This document shows positions 33,258 through 44,145 of a DNA stretch of 60,000 nucleotides, piece by piece; positions within the stretch are counted from its first letter, which is position 1, and each line of letters begins with the position of its first letter. A program made the position numbers and the translations under genes. The stretch is from Symsagittifera roscoffensis (lineage: Eukaryota > Xenacoelomorpha > Acoela > Convolutidae). The stretch is from NCBI RefSeq assembly GCF_963678635.1, contig NC_087067.1:47730001-47790000 (forward strand), given 5' to 3'. The notes under the pieces were generated by a model that worked only from the letters and a program-made list of their open reading frames with translations, searched no databases and was not told the origin of the DNA.

Positions 33258-34835
33258 CTATAGCCAGTTCTTCACCTTGGCCGAGGCACCATTAGCACGT
33301 CTGATTCTGGCTTCGCGGTCCTTCTTCTTTCCTATCAAGGTAACCAGCATCCTGGTGTTCTCTGCCGTCTCGCTTGCAAACCAGATGGCTTCCTCCTTTC
33401 CATCGTGGCACTTCTCCTCGAACTTCATCATCTCCTTCATCATCTCCTTCTTTATAATCTCCTTTCCTTCTTTCAGTTCTTCGCTCCAACCAATCAATGT
33501 CGAGTCGTCTTCAAATAGGGAATCAGTGATAGTGAATTTTTCGCACGCGCAGCTTCTCGTCGATCTCGTCGCTTTGTTGGCTGGGAAGCTACTACCCGGT
33601 TTCCAGCCCCAGTCCAGTCCGCAGCGTTTGTTCGCGTCTTTGGCCTGTTTTTCCCTCTCCTCTGATGCTTTTCTCATTGACTCTGCGTGGTAGATGTTGA
33701 ACAGGATGGGGGACGTTGCGCACCCTTCTCTTAGACCACGCGCCGGCAGCCACTCATCGCTCAGGCCCTCGCGTCCCTTAACCCTCTAGCGGGTCCTCTC
33801 GTGCAGGCCTTTCAGCAGTTCCGTGACTTTCTTTGTCATGCCCAAGTTCTCTAATATGCTCCATAGCAGCGGTTTATTGACCCTCGTGTAGGCCTTTGTG
33901 ATGTCAAGCAACACCGCTCCCGGTCTGTCCTCCGTCTCGTCGTTGCTGTTGCCAAGTACGTGTCTGGTTTCTTCGTCGATCCGCAAGATTATCTGGGTAG
34001 CGTCACAAGTAGATCTCCCCGTCCGGAACCCGTTCTGGTTCTCGCCAAGGACCTTGAGCTCCTCTGCCCACTCTCTGATCCGAGACGCGAAGATGCGGGC
34101 CACTATTCTGCTGATCAGAGGGAGTAAGCACACACCTCTGTAGTTTCCCCTGTCCATCTTTGTGCCTTTCTTGTGTAGGGAGATCATCCAACCTTCTGTC
34201 GTTTCTTCAGGCCATTGAGCGATGGGAGTGTCCAACTGGTGAAGCATTCCCTGGAACAACTGTCTCTTTGCGTCGTCGTTCAGGTTTTTCACTGCGCTCA
34301 CTCTGACGCTGTCGCAGCCAGGGGCCCCGTCCTTCATCTTTCCGAGCTCCCTTTGGAACTCGGCAAATGTGATCTCTCGTTCCAAGTGTTTTGCCGCGTT
34401 CGCTGCTTCCTCGTCTGTCCTCTTTGTCGTACTTGCCGCCGTTTCCATGATCTCGGAGATTTCTCTCTCGAAGCGGTTTTCCGAAACTTTCATGAAGTGT
34501 TCCCTGAATTCGTCAGGACTGAAGTGTTCTTCTTCAAAGATCCTCAGATCCTTGCATCCCATTTTCTTCAGGGTTTTGTACATTTTTCTTGTGTCTCCTC
34601 TTTGTTCGGCTTCTTTGACTTCTTCCATGAAGTTAAGCCACCAGTCGTGCTCCCATTTTTTCTTCTCTTTCTTATACTCTTTTCGTATGTTTTTTCTCGC
34701 CAATGTTTTTTCCGTCGTTTCCACGAGTCCTTCGGCAGTTTCGATGGCTCTCGTAACCTGGCTGATCCTCATTTGGAAGGACTTGATCTCCTCGTTGTGT
34801 GTATCCATCCATGGGTTCAGGTTTGTCTTTTCCAC
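33258..34835 (-). pseudogene. LINE reverse transcriptase
   Basis: One frame with a single TAG (33,784-33,786). RT blocks in order: DGAPGCDSVRVSAVKNL, WMISLHKKGTKMDRGNYRGVCLL, GFRTGRSTCDATQ, motif A AVLLDITKAYTRV (Asp kept), LREGCATSPILFNIY just after the stop, and the active-site box reading FEDDSTLIG (about 33,505), where Ala or another small residue is usual at the Glu. The two adjacent Asp are present. The N-terminal 100 residues are a Lys-rich coiled-coil-like linker. The enzyme copies RNA at the nicked target. Confidence 0.85.
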
Positions 34836-35800
34836 ATGACCGCAAATGTTTTTCCGCCTCTCTCACTTTTTTGATTAGTTCTTTCCACGTCATCTCCGAA
34901 CGACTCAATGCCTCGCCAACCGATGTCCGGAACTGCTGTTTCGTGGCCGGGTCTCTCAGCTTGTCCCAGTTGATGATTGTGCTTCTCTGCTGTCTCCTCT
35001 CGGGCTCCTTCCTCGGTTTCTGCAGCCAGCACTCCCTCCATCATCTTCGGTTTGTGGCCAGACAGTGTCCGGATCGTCGTCTCTGTTCTCACGTTCTTCA
35101 CCAAACGGCTAAGTTGGTTTTGTCTTGTCATGGAACCGTCTATCTCGTGCCAGCTTTTCCTAGCTGGGCATTTCCAAGTTCCCCTCTTCTTGTGCCGGAA
35201 GAAAGAGTTTGTCCACGCCAGTTCGTGTTCATGACACCAATTTATCAAGTCGTTGCCCGCGGCGTTCGTGTTGCCCAGGCCGTATGCTCCGACCATCTTG
35301 TCCTATGTCCTCCTATTTGTGTCGCCTTTGCTAGAGTTCCAGTCACCTCCGATGATCCGTTTTATGTGCTTGTCGCATCCGAGAATCTGTTCGTTCAGTT
35401 CTTCCCTGTAACTCGCGAACTCCACAGGGTCGGCGTTCCACAGTGGCTGGTACGCAACGACAAACTTGACGCCATCCACATCCACTGACGTGCTTCTCTC
35501 GCCATGTTTTCGTCTGTATCCTTGGTCCTTCCAATTTGTCGCCCAAACGTCTCTCAGAAAGATGCCGCTCTTCTTGCCGTGCAGTAGGACCCCGTACAAG
35601 TCTCCCGACTTGGTCCATTGGAGACCTTCCGTCTCTTCGTGCAGCTCCATGAATAGGATGACCTCCACCTCTCTCTTTGTCGCCTCTTTCAGAATTTCGG
35701 CGAAGCGGTTTCTCCTCGGGAAAGTGACTCTCGCCCTTTGGATGTTCCACGTCCAAATGATGGTCGCTTTCCTCTTCCCCTTCATCATAGCTCTGTCCAC
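34817..35800 (-). pseudogene. LINE apurinic-like endonuclease domain
   Basis: The frame from 35,800 runs to 34,817 with one TAG (about 35,301-35,303). Endonuclease/exonuclease/phosphatase features: TWNIQRARV (Asn block), FMELHEET (metal-binding Glu), GGDWNSS (Asp/Asn block), and a C-terminal LSGHKP where the family usually has S-D-H, so the Asp appears mutated to Gly. It nicks target DNA to prime reverse transcription. The frame start overlaps the upstream 5' ORF by 16 bases in a different frame. Confidence 0.8.
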
Positions 35801-35871
35801 CCACTTTTGGTTTCTTTTTGTTTGTCTCTCTTCTCTTCCTTTCCGTCTTTGTTCTTTCCTCGTCTCGCCTG

Positions 35872-35904
35872 CCGGCCTGGATTTTGTTCGATGTCGTTGA
35901 CCAG
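35872..35904 (-). other. 2A-like ribosome-skipping motif in the LINE 5' ORF
   Basis: The 5' ORF of the LINE encodes LRLVNDIEQNPGR. The 2A consensus is D-(V/I)-E-x-N-P-G-P, with skipping between Gly and the last Pro. Everything but the final Pro is present, and that residue is Arg (codon CGG against CCN). Known 2A sequences occur near the N-terminus of several non-LTR retrotransposon ORFs, just before the endonuclease, as here. Confidence 0.65.
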
Positions 35905-36113
35905 TCTTAGCCAGCTCAACACCCTGCTGTGTCGCCTGGAAAATTTAAGTATCGCCTTGATTGTCCGTCGGGATCGGCTACTTCCCTTCGGTTTGATAGG
36001 GGGTATCGGTCCGAGGGTGTGGCCTAGGCCATCGTCAACCCCGGACCTCGCTCCCCCCCTGGACTGGGTTTTGATTTCTGCGCTCCTCCCCTCTTGCCGG
36101 GACCAGTCCTCGA

Positions 36114-36216
36114 GCAACACTATCGCGTTATACTTGTATAGGACTTCGTCTTCCTCTCTTCTCTTGCAAGCCACAATCCCGTCCTTGTTCAAATATAACC
36201 TCCCCGCCTTCTGCAT
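36114..36216 (-). pseudogene. Element B integrase, N-terminal part beyond the LINE
   Basis: Encodes MQKAGRLYLNKDGIVACKRRE followed by residues up to the target duplication, which is the usual entry into a Ty3-type integrase zinc domain. It is in the same phase (coordinate mod 3) as 32,247-31,162. The open frame continues artificially into the LINE to 35,785, a chimera created by the insertion. Confidence 0.7.
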
Positions 36217-36423
36217 GAAGTACTGTCTCAGGATACGGTAACTGTCTTCTTCCAGGTCACCTTTGTCTGGTGCACCATTTTCTATCCACCTTTTCAGGTT
36301 ACCATGCGGTCATTTCTCTGCGTCCTTAGTAGGTCCGAGAGTCTGTATCTCACCTTCAAGTATGTCTTCATGACCCTCATCTGACTATTCATCTCATTGG
36401 GCTGGTGTGTGTCTTCTTCCATC

Positions 36424-37250
36424 TTAACGCACCAAATCTTCGCCAACGGCTGTTTCTTGTTTGAACGGCTGAAGATCAGTCCCGACTACCTCTTTCTGCG
36501 GCAACAGACTTATCGACCACTTCGATACCGCTATTGTTTCCAAATCATCCGATGCGTTGTCAAAGACCCTTTCGCTTGGTATGAGGTAGCGATCACTGTC
36601 AGGGTCCTGGTACACTTCCCTATCCAGATCCCTTGCACGAGATTCCACTAGCAGTGTGTGGATCGCTAGTTCTGACAATTCTGATCCCGAGCTCGAGTTC
36701 CTGTCTGAGTATGTGTCATTACTTGAATTCCTGGAACTATCATCTATCGAAGAGTCTGTAATGGAACCTGCACCCTCCTTCAGATCAGGTTCGTGCCTTC
36801 TTCGCATCCATCTGAACTCCCCGGACAGAACCTTGTTCGCTAGGTCCTGTCTCTTGTCAGGAACTTTTTCATCCATCTCAGACTCCCCGGACATACTTCA
36901 TTGTCCCGGATGTTGGTCTCGAACTCGCCGGTTTTTCTCACCATTTGTCTCCCCGGACAAACAATCTTGTTCCAGTTTTCGTTCAACCTTCTCACCTGCT
37001 CCATCTTGGTCCTCAAAGGTATCGGTTTTCGTTCGCGTATCGTTACCCTGCTCTTTCTGACCGTATGAATACTCAATAAGACCTCTTGGGGTATTGAGGA
37101 TACTAGTTGCTGAACTAATGACCTACAATCCCTCTCGTTGTGTTTGTGTTGTCGTATTGACCGCATGATCTTCACCTTCTCACTGAATGTCAGTGATGCC
37201 ATGGCTGCTGCCCACTCGGGGTCGTCTCTGGTCACTTCTCTCTCTAACAA
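36424..37250 (-). pseudogene. Element B RNase H-integrase linker
   Basis: Two overlapping frames (136 and 156 codons) with charged, low-complexity content. The second is Ser/Asp-rich (SSIDDSSRNSSNDTYSDRN). A short CPG/SGE motif recurs (nucleotides GTCCGGGGAG on the minus strand at least four times between 36,810 and 36,960, also once in element A at 10,443). The function is unknown; it is a long spacer of the Pol polyprotein. Confidence 0.5.
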
Positions 37251-37300
37251 TCCATCAGCATCCGCATCACTTGCGGTGTGACCTGCACCGTTTTGTCTAG

Positions 37301-39401
37301 TTATGAGAAGCTGTTTATGTTCATGCGAGAGAGTTCTTGTTGGACCAAGTTTGAGCGCAGCAACAGATCCAAGGGCACCGGGTCCCTTTTGGATGGGATT
37401 TTTATCTCGGCTGCTGTTTCCACAGAAAACTCAGGATGCCCTGGAATTGGATGTCCAGACTTATCCAACCATCTCGTTAAGGGAAGCGCTTCATAAGTTT
37501 CTTTGTCCAGAAACGAGAATCCCTCCTTTATTTCAGCTTGGTTGGCTTGCTTCTGCTCCAATCTTTCATAGAACTCAGTTTTCTTACTGAGGCTGTCAGC
37601 ATTCTGCTGTTTATCACGCATCCTGTGCTCGATTATCATGTGGTAGCCATCCAATCTCACTATCCATCTACCAATATAACTCTGATCCATCGAGTAGGTC
37701 TTCAACCAGGATAACGCTCTGTTGTCCACGCGTAGTTTGAAGGGAGCGCTCCCCAAGTATGCACGGTACTTTTCCACGAAAGTGACTACTGCAAACATTT
37801 CTGCTTTTGGTGCACCATATTTCATCTCAAAGTCACTCAAGACTTTGCTGACATATGCAATGGGACGGAGAGCTGTTCTTCCATTCCATTCTTGTTCCTG
37901 ATGCAATATTCCTGAGATGGCTACTACCGACGCGTCTGTGTCAAGAACAAACATGCCATTTTCTGTAGGCATGCCTAGCACTGGCGCTTCGCACAGTTCC
38001 CGCTTTTTGTTTTTAAAGGCAACCTGTGCTTCATCGTTCCATTCGAACTTCTTTCCTTTGTTGCGCATCAGCTTCTGCATTGGATACACCTTGTCTGCAT
38101 ATCCTTGGATGAATTCACGGTAAAAATTGGCAAACCCTAGGAAGCTCATTAGCTGTTTGTCCGTTCTCGGAGCCTTCCTTGTCAACACAGCCTCTACTGC
38201 ATCCGGATCCGGCCTCACACCATGCCTGTCCACCATTCTTCCCAGGTACCTAATCGAATCCCTAAGGATCTCACACAAGCCTGCTCTTTTCATGCATCCA
38301 AAGACCTCATCGAGCCGATCAATGTTGTCTTCCAGAGTCGGTGTCGCTATGACTACGTCATCCACGTAACACATCACGAGATTCCCGTACTTTTTGGTCA
38401 CTCTGGTCAAAGCCTGAGCCATCAGTCTTTGAAAAGTGGCCGTTGCATTGCACAAGCCGAAGGGCATCCTCTTCCACTGGTACAATCCCAATTCGCAGCG
38501 AATCCGGTTTTCTCTCTATCCTTTTCCGCAGAGGGAACTGCCAGAAGGCCGAACCCAAGTCCAGTGTTGTGAAAAACTTGGCATCACCAAGTTTGGAGAG
38601 GCTCTCGTCTATTCGCGGTATCGGGTACGCATCTTTTATCGTCACCGCGTTCAAATAGCGAAAGTCGCAACACAATCTTAGCTGCCCCCTTTTTTTCGCC
38701 ATTACCACCACGCAAGCCCACGGCGATTTCGAGGGTTCTATCATGTCGTATTCGAGCAGCATTTCGATTTCCACTCGGCACGCTTCCGTTTTGTGTGGCG
38801 TCATTCGTCTCGCGCCTTCTCTGTGCGGAGCGACACCTTCTTCCAGTTCATTTTCGTGTTCGACGAAGTTACAGCAACCGATATCCGCTTTATGTTGTGA
38901 AAAAACGTCTGCGTTCCGATTTAAAACGTCCCGCAATTTTTCCAACTCTCCCTCACCTATTTTCCCTTTTAAATGTTCTATCTCTGGCAAAACCGGTTTG
39001 TCAGGTTCTAGTTCATATGACGAGGGACGTTCAGGAAAATTCGAGCAGCTCGATAAGCCGTCGTCCGTTTCGGATTTCTTTGAAAACAATTTATGAATAG
39101 ATTTCAATTCATTAATCCTCTTTAAAATTTTATCTTTGTTGGCATGATAAGGACAGTCTTTCACACTATGTTTCTTCAAATTTTGTGTGTCCTCATAGTC
39201 GGTCCTCATCGGCAAAGCATAACCAAGCTTATTTCCACGCTGGATTGAAACCGTGGTGTCCAGTGTGTTCAATAACACATTAACACGCAGTCCGTTTTGC
39301 GTTACCGAGAAGCTCAGGCCTAAAATCACCGAGCTCTGACTATTTGGATTCGGTACAAAGCAAACCTGTTTACTATCACTTAACGAATTCGAATTTCTCA
39401 T
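37301..39401 (-). pseudogene. Element B reverse transcriptase and RNase H
   Basis: A 347-codon frame (39,401-38,358) carries the RT fingers and motif A LDLGSAFW. A frameshift near 38,490 leads to the 396-codon frame with MPFGLCNATATFQRL, the catalytic YVDD box (about 38,365), connection, and RNase H (FVLDTDASVVAIS, KAEMFAVV, LRVDNRALSWL, NADSLS). All expected catalytic acidic residues are visible. It is in frame with protease across one TGA (39,402). It converts genomic RNA to DNA in the particle. Confidence 0.9.
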
Positions 39402-40124
39402 TCAAAAAATTGCCACCACAGCTTGTCCTGGCTCTAGTTTTACTTTTCTATCTAATAAAATTGGCACCTTGTTTTCGTCTGTTATTATCCTATTCATTGG
39501 TTTCTTAACATACTTCCGGTCTGGGTATCTAATTCGTATCAGACTGTTGTTCAAGTCAATCATCACGTCAAAGTTCCCGACAAAACCTCTGCCCAAGATG
39601 AATTGGTCGGCATCGTCTAAATTCTCTACTACCAGGAAGCTCATCCATAGATCTCGTCCTCCCATGTGGAGAACTGTTATCGGCGTTCTTCCGGCTACGT
39701 AAATCGCCTCTCGATCGGCTGCGGCCAGTCGGGGATTCGTCGGAATTAGATCTTCCCTCGCGAAGCCCATTCTTTCCCAAGTTTTTATCGGCATCGCACT
39801 CACCACCGCTCCTGTGTCTAGAAGCCCTGTGACTCCGATTTTCTTGCCATTGGTGTCGAGCAGATGTGCTGTCACATCAGCTTCGTATCCAATATGTACC
39901 GCGTCTTGTTCCATCATAGCGTCATGGCCTATCCTGCGGACTTTGAGTTTGTCCTCTCCCAAATAGATCTGTCCTATTTGGTCACTGTCTGTTGTCACAT
40001 AAGTTCTAGTATAGATACTGATTCCATCTACATTCAGCATCACTTGATACGGCCCATAGACTTCCACGTAACGTCCATGAAGTTTCTTTATGCAAGGGCC
40101 ACCCGTTGTTAGTAGTGCTCGCAC
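39402..40124 (-). pseudogene. Element B aspartic protease
   Basis: Open for 240 codons. The active-site loop is GLLDTGAVVSAMP (about residue 100; DTG intact), and the second hallmark block is FILGRGFVGNFDVMIDL (about residue 176). About 90 residues of pre-protease precede it. It is in a different frame from nucleocapsid, so a frameshift (or programmed shift) near 40,120 links gag and pol. It ends at a TGA in frame with RT. It would cut Gag and Gag-Pol. Confidence 0.8.
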
Positions 40125-40825
40125 AGCTCTCGATTCAGTGCGAAGGTATTCAGTTGCTCCTGTAGTTTCTCATTTTCCAGTTCGAGTTTCACTTTTTGTT
40201 CGATCTCTTTCGTCACCAGTTCCTGCTGCACTCTGTTTATAGCATCCCTCGCGGCTGCCCTATAATCAATCTTGAAGTCATCGGCCGCAGTCACTGGTTC
40301 CGGTTCACATGTCTCTTCAGTTACCGCTTGCATTTTCTTCGTCGCCAGCTAGTGCGGTTTGTCTTTTCTGCGCGCCTCCGCTTCACTCAACAGGCGAGCC
40401 TTGCTGGCTTTCACTCCTGACAAAGCCTCTTCATGCCTTGGATGTTTGATGTCTGCCACTGCATCCCAGAATTGCGGACTATCTGATTTAAAATGACCTT
40501 CCAAGTTGCAAAAGAAACACCTCGGGCCGAATTTCGCAATTACTCCTCTCATGAAATCCTCGTGGTCAAATTCTGACGCTTTTTCGTCCTCGAGGCTAAA
40601 GTCTATTGCTTTCATGCCTTGTTTGTAAGTTGGGCATGCTGACACATGATGGTGTCTTGAACTGCAATTGGCACAAGAGCGTCTCTTGTCCATATCATCC
40701 CTCGGTTTGTACCAGTTGTTCCCTTGGTTTGCTGGCCCATTGTTAAAATTGCCATAATTGTTCTTATAATAACCAGATCTCGAAGAAGGTTTCAATAAAA
40801 GATTTTCTTTTGACTTGAGCCTCAT
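40109..40825 (-). pseudogene. Element B Gag nucleocapsid region
   Basis: Two in-frame pieces separated by a TAG (40,349). The first zinc knuckle CANCSSRHHHVSAC is a perfect CX2CX4HX4C. The second, CFFCNLEGHFKSDS, has Ser in place of the last Cys. A basic, Asn/Gly-rich stretch precedes them (SGYYKNNYGNFNNGPANQG). The tail is Glu/Lys-rich and predicted coiled coil. Elements A and B have each lost a different knuckle, so the intact ancestor had two. Confidence 0.75.
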
Positions 40826-41162
40826 CGCCTCTGGTGTTGGCGCATTGGTTGATAGTGAGTGTAATGCGTTGCCAGCATTGTTCGAAGTTCATCATTCGTC
40901 ACACCATCGATGAATTTTGAGGCTTCCGCCAGGTTCATCCTTCTGTTTGACTCATCCGGTTGGCTGCGTCTTCTCAGCATTTCCAAGTCGTCTAGAAATT
41001 TGTCTATCGTTTCATCCTCTATTGCCTCCGTTTCTCGAAGCGCATCATCGCCTGGTGCCCCTGCACCCCTGATCCAAAACGTTTTAACAAGATTTCGAAG
41101 ATTTTCTCGGCTGTGTCACGCTGATATTGCTTCTTGGCCATGACACAGTTCAGGGCTGTCCC

Positions 41163-42770
41163 TTACAAGTTACTGGTGAGCGCACTGCATTCTTGTCTTT
41201 CCGACAAGTCCTCTTCCTCGAAATGCAGTTTAATTACCTCTATCCAGGTATCAATACAGCCATCAGATTCGTCTTTATAGCATCTTGGTTCCTTAAAGAC
41301 TCTTCTGGACTTCTCACTGCGTTCATTGGTTCTGGATAACCTTGTACGGAGTGTCTCCAAAGACCTGTTTAGGAGTTCAAAGGCTGTAGCATCCCTTGAG
41401 TGTCCTGCCCGAGTATCGTCACCCCCTTCTAATGGTTCTCTATTTGGTGCTTCCCTACAATCCGAATCACCGTGACTATTTCCTCCTTGGCGCACATGAA
41501 CCTTCCCTGGGCTGGCATTTCTCCTGTTACTGGAATCACCTCTCCCAGTTGCATGTGTGCCTTGTGTGGGTCTTTCATTCGAGGTCTGTCTGTTCCTTGT
41601 TGATCTTGCCCTACTGTTGGGGCCCCATGTTCTATAATCCCTTGTGGTATAGCTTGATGAGCTGCCCCTGCCTCTAGTGGATCCATATGTCCTTCTCCTT
41701 TGATGGTCATTGAAGTTCACCTTCGGTTCCCTGCTCGGACCTCCCGAATTCGGTTCCCCTTCTCTTGGTCCACTCCTGCTTCCAAGTAGCCCGTCCAACC
41801 TGTCCATGATAGCCTGAGTTCGCCTCTCCATCATCGCATCTATCTTTGTATTAAGAGTCCCAAGAGTCTGCTCTTGTTGCGTTCTTAACTTCTTCATGTC
41901 GTCTCGTAAGCGTAACTCTCTCTGTTTCGCTTCTCTTGTCATTCGCGACAAGTTCTTCGCTTTGTGCTCGTCCGTTCTCTCTTTCAAGCGTTTTTCGCTC
42001 CTACCAACTTCTTGTCTATTTCGGTTTATTTCTTCCCGCGGACTTTCTCTTTCAACGTGGACCGCTCTTTCTAGTTCACTCATTCTTAAGGACATCTGTT
42101 CGTTTTGTTCTCCTATACTGCCCACTATGTTGTTCAAGGCTTCTTCTAATGCTGCTCCGTTATCCACGAGTGGCGTCACTAGTGGCGGTGTCACCCTGTC
42201 GGTCCCAGGCAGCTTTGTGCTGGTCGAGATTCGGGCTTTGATTCTTTGCCTCGACGTTTTTTCATCATCCATTTCTGGTTCCGCCGACGCGTTGCCTAGC
42301 CGTATGTTTCTATTCTCCCCAGTTCGCGTCTCCGAATTTGTCATATTCACAAAGTCTCTTGACTGGCCTGATGTGTTTGTGTCTTTACTTATCGTTCTCA
42401 TCACACCAAATTTGTCTATGTTTCCAGTCCCTCTGTTGATGTATGGCTCATTCTCCTGGGTTGAACTATTGAGGCTGACTTGAGATCCAAAGTCCATTTG
42501 CTCATCATTGTCCTCTTCTTCCTCCTGGGATTCACCTTCATTTCCTGTGCCCACTCCCATGGTGAATGGAAAGATGTTCCCTAAAGTGTTCTTCATTCTT
42601 TCTGCGAACGATGAGGACGTAGTCTGTTTCTCCGTCACATCTGCCATCATGGTATTGTCTGTGGGTGATCTCCTAGTTGTCACAATTTCAGTAGAGATGT
42701 CGGACAGTTCCGACATCTCCTCTCGGTCCAGTGTCCCGGTGGAAGTGTCAAAATCATGGCCTTGTTCCAC
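41163..42770 (-). pseudogene. Element B Gag: coiled coil, Arg-rich linker, start of capsid
   Basis: 535 codons. Residues about 225-320 form a long coiled coil (SLRMSELERAVHVERES onward). An Arg/Ser/Gly-rich linker follows (RRTYGSTRGRGSSSSYTTR), then the capsid-like start GCIDTWIEVIKLHFEEEDLS, shared with element A. A stop at 41,163 and degraded sequence to 40,825 break the capsid region. Gag is unusually long, with over 500 residues before capsid. Confidence 0.75.
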
Positions 42771-42793
42771 CGGATTAGATTCACTCGCTAGCC

Positions 42794-43066
42794 TTATGTT
42801 CCCTCTCCCGTCCGGCCATGCATTTCTTCGTTCTCATGCATGGCCTGGTCCGGATGGACCTCCACTTCTAACATAGTTTTTTGCTCTTCTGAGGACTTTT
42901 GACTCTTGGTTTCAACCATTCTGCTTGAAACCATCTTCCCTTTGCCGGTCCGGGTTCGTGTGATCCGTTCCACAAAAGGGTCGGTCATTGATTTTCTTTG
43001 CTTTTCAGGTATGAATTTCCTAGAGCTATTACCTCGTTTAGGTATTCTTGACTTGTCTAGACTCAT
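42794..43066 (-). pseudogene. Element B Gag N-terminus
   Basis: Ninety codons from an ATG at 43,066, Lys/Arg/Ser-rich. A frameshift at about 42,785 separates it from the long Gag frame. It is the first ATG after the 2.9 kb leader with a coding-like continuation. Confidence 0.45.
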
Positions 43067-43830
43067 TTCCTATCTATCCCTTCTTAAGCCTATATACTCA
43101 ATTCGATTTCTACTGACCTTCTCGTTTGACTATTGATAATAATAACACAACACAATAAGTTTCACAATTTTCTATTAAACAGTGACCACGAATCCCTGTA
43201 TAATATCAGAAAACAGCTTGTATATAATTTATTCACACTAATCGATTATCGGTCGTAAGATTTTAGAACTAGCACAATATGATGATATCAGTGAAATCAA
43301 AAGATAGTGTACTCACTATCCAATCAAGCACAAATTAAGTTTATTTCAAATCAAAAATAACAGACTAAGAATATTTCTATGAAAAACGTATGTGTATTGT
43401 ACTTTAGTCGATCGCAGTACCATATTCGAACTTGTTTTTTAAAGAAAAAGCTTTCCCTGATTGGTGCTGCACCAAACAGACAAAACTTTGAAGGCAGTAA
43501 TTTTCTCAAGTGGGCGTCTATTGCACCCACCGAGTACTGTGTTACCTATCTGCCTTCGGACTGCCCGAGCTAGACCAACTAAAACCCTCAGAGCAGTCAC
43601 TCATCGCAAAAACGTATTGGGTTTCAATCTACACCAATGAGTTACACTCTTCTTCAATTTAGACTTAGTTTCGCGGATATCCGAGTTCGGACCTGTTTTG
43701 TTTTGGTCTGGTCTTTATTGAAAGGCAAGTTACCAGTGGAGTCACCAGTTCCTAGCCTGTCTCTTAATAACCTAATACCTCTCACTTTATCTTTTCTTCT
43801 GTTTAACTAAGTCCTTAAATAAAAAAATAT

Positions 43831-44145
43831 CCCTCCGGGTTGACAAAAAACAGTACCCCTCCGGATTGGCAAAAATAGGACCCTTCCGGATTGCTAAAAT
43901 TAAGACCCCTCCGGATTAGGACCCCTCCGGTTTTGTGAAAACAAGACCCCTCCGGATTGGGACCCCTCCGAATTGGAAAAAATTTTGACCCCCGGATTGG
44001 GAGCCCACTGGTTTTGTAAAAGTAGCTTTTCGTAGATTTCCTTGATTTCAACCTTTACCCCTCCGGATACGTTCTGCGATGCTATTATGCTGTTTGAACT
44101 AACTGGGAAAGTAATGTGATCCTTTCCTAGACCCCTCCGGATTGA
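43831..44145. repeat. CCCCTCCGGATTG motif cluster in leader
   Basis: At least ten sites of the form GACCCCTCCGGATTG occur here (about 43,831, 43,856, 43,879, 43,904, 43,920, 43,945, 43,961, 43,987, 44,058, 44,131), with spacing from 15 to 70 bp. Further sites are at 45,127 and 45,388 and one in each LTR (about 19,300 and 46,427). The spacing is irregular, so this is a recurring motif and not a simple tandem repeat. Confidence 0.8.

Larger units (their letters stand above)
32248..36113 (-). mobile_element. APE-type non-LTR retrotransposon (LINE) inserted in integrase
   Basis: 3,866 bp between exact 13-bp target duplications, with a (GAA)n 3' tail at the left end (TTC repeats 32,248-32,266). 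Minus-strand order: 5' region with a 2A-like motif, apurinic endonuclease domain, RT, C-terminal zinc fingers. It looks near full-length at its 5' end. There are at least two in-frame stops and several frameshifts. The clade is not determined; the combination of an APE endonuclease and C-terminal CCHH/CCHC fingers is unlike R2/NeSL elements, which carry a C-terminal restriction-like endonuclease. Confidence 0.85.

Noticed and set aside
34215-34874. 219-codon plus-strand frame (and 34,369-34,839)
   Set aside because: It lies antisense to the LINE RT and is rich in Phe/Ser/Leu/Cys, as expected for the reverse complement of a charged coding region.
36114-36216. Single 143-codon ORF 35,785-36,216 as a LINE ORF1
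   Set aside because: Its first 34 codons are integrase sequence from element B up to the target duplication; only the rest belongs to the LINE.
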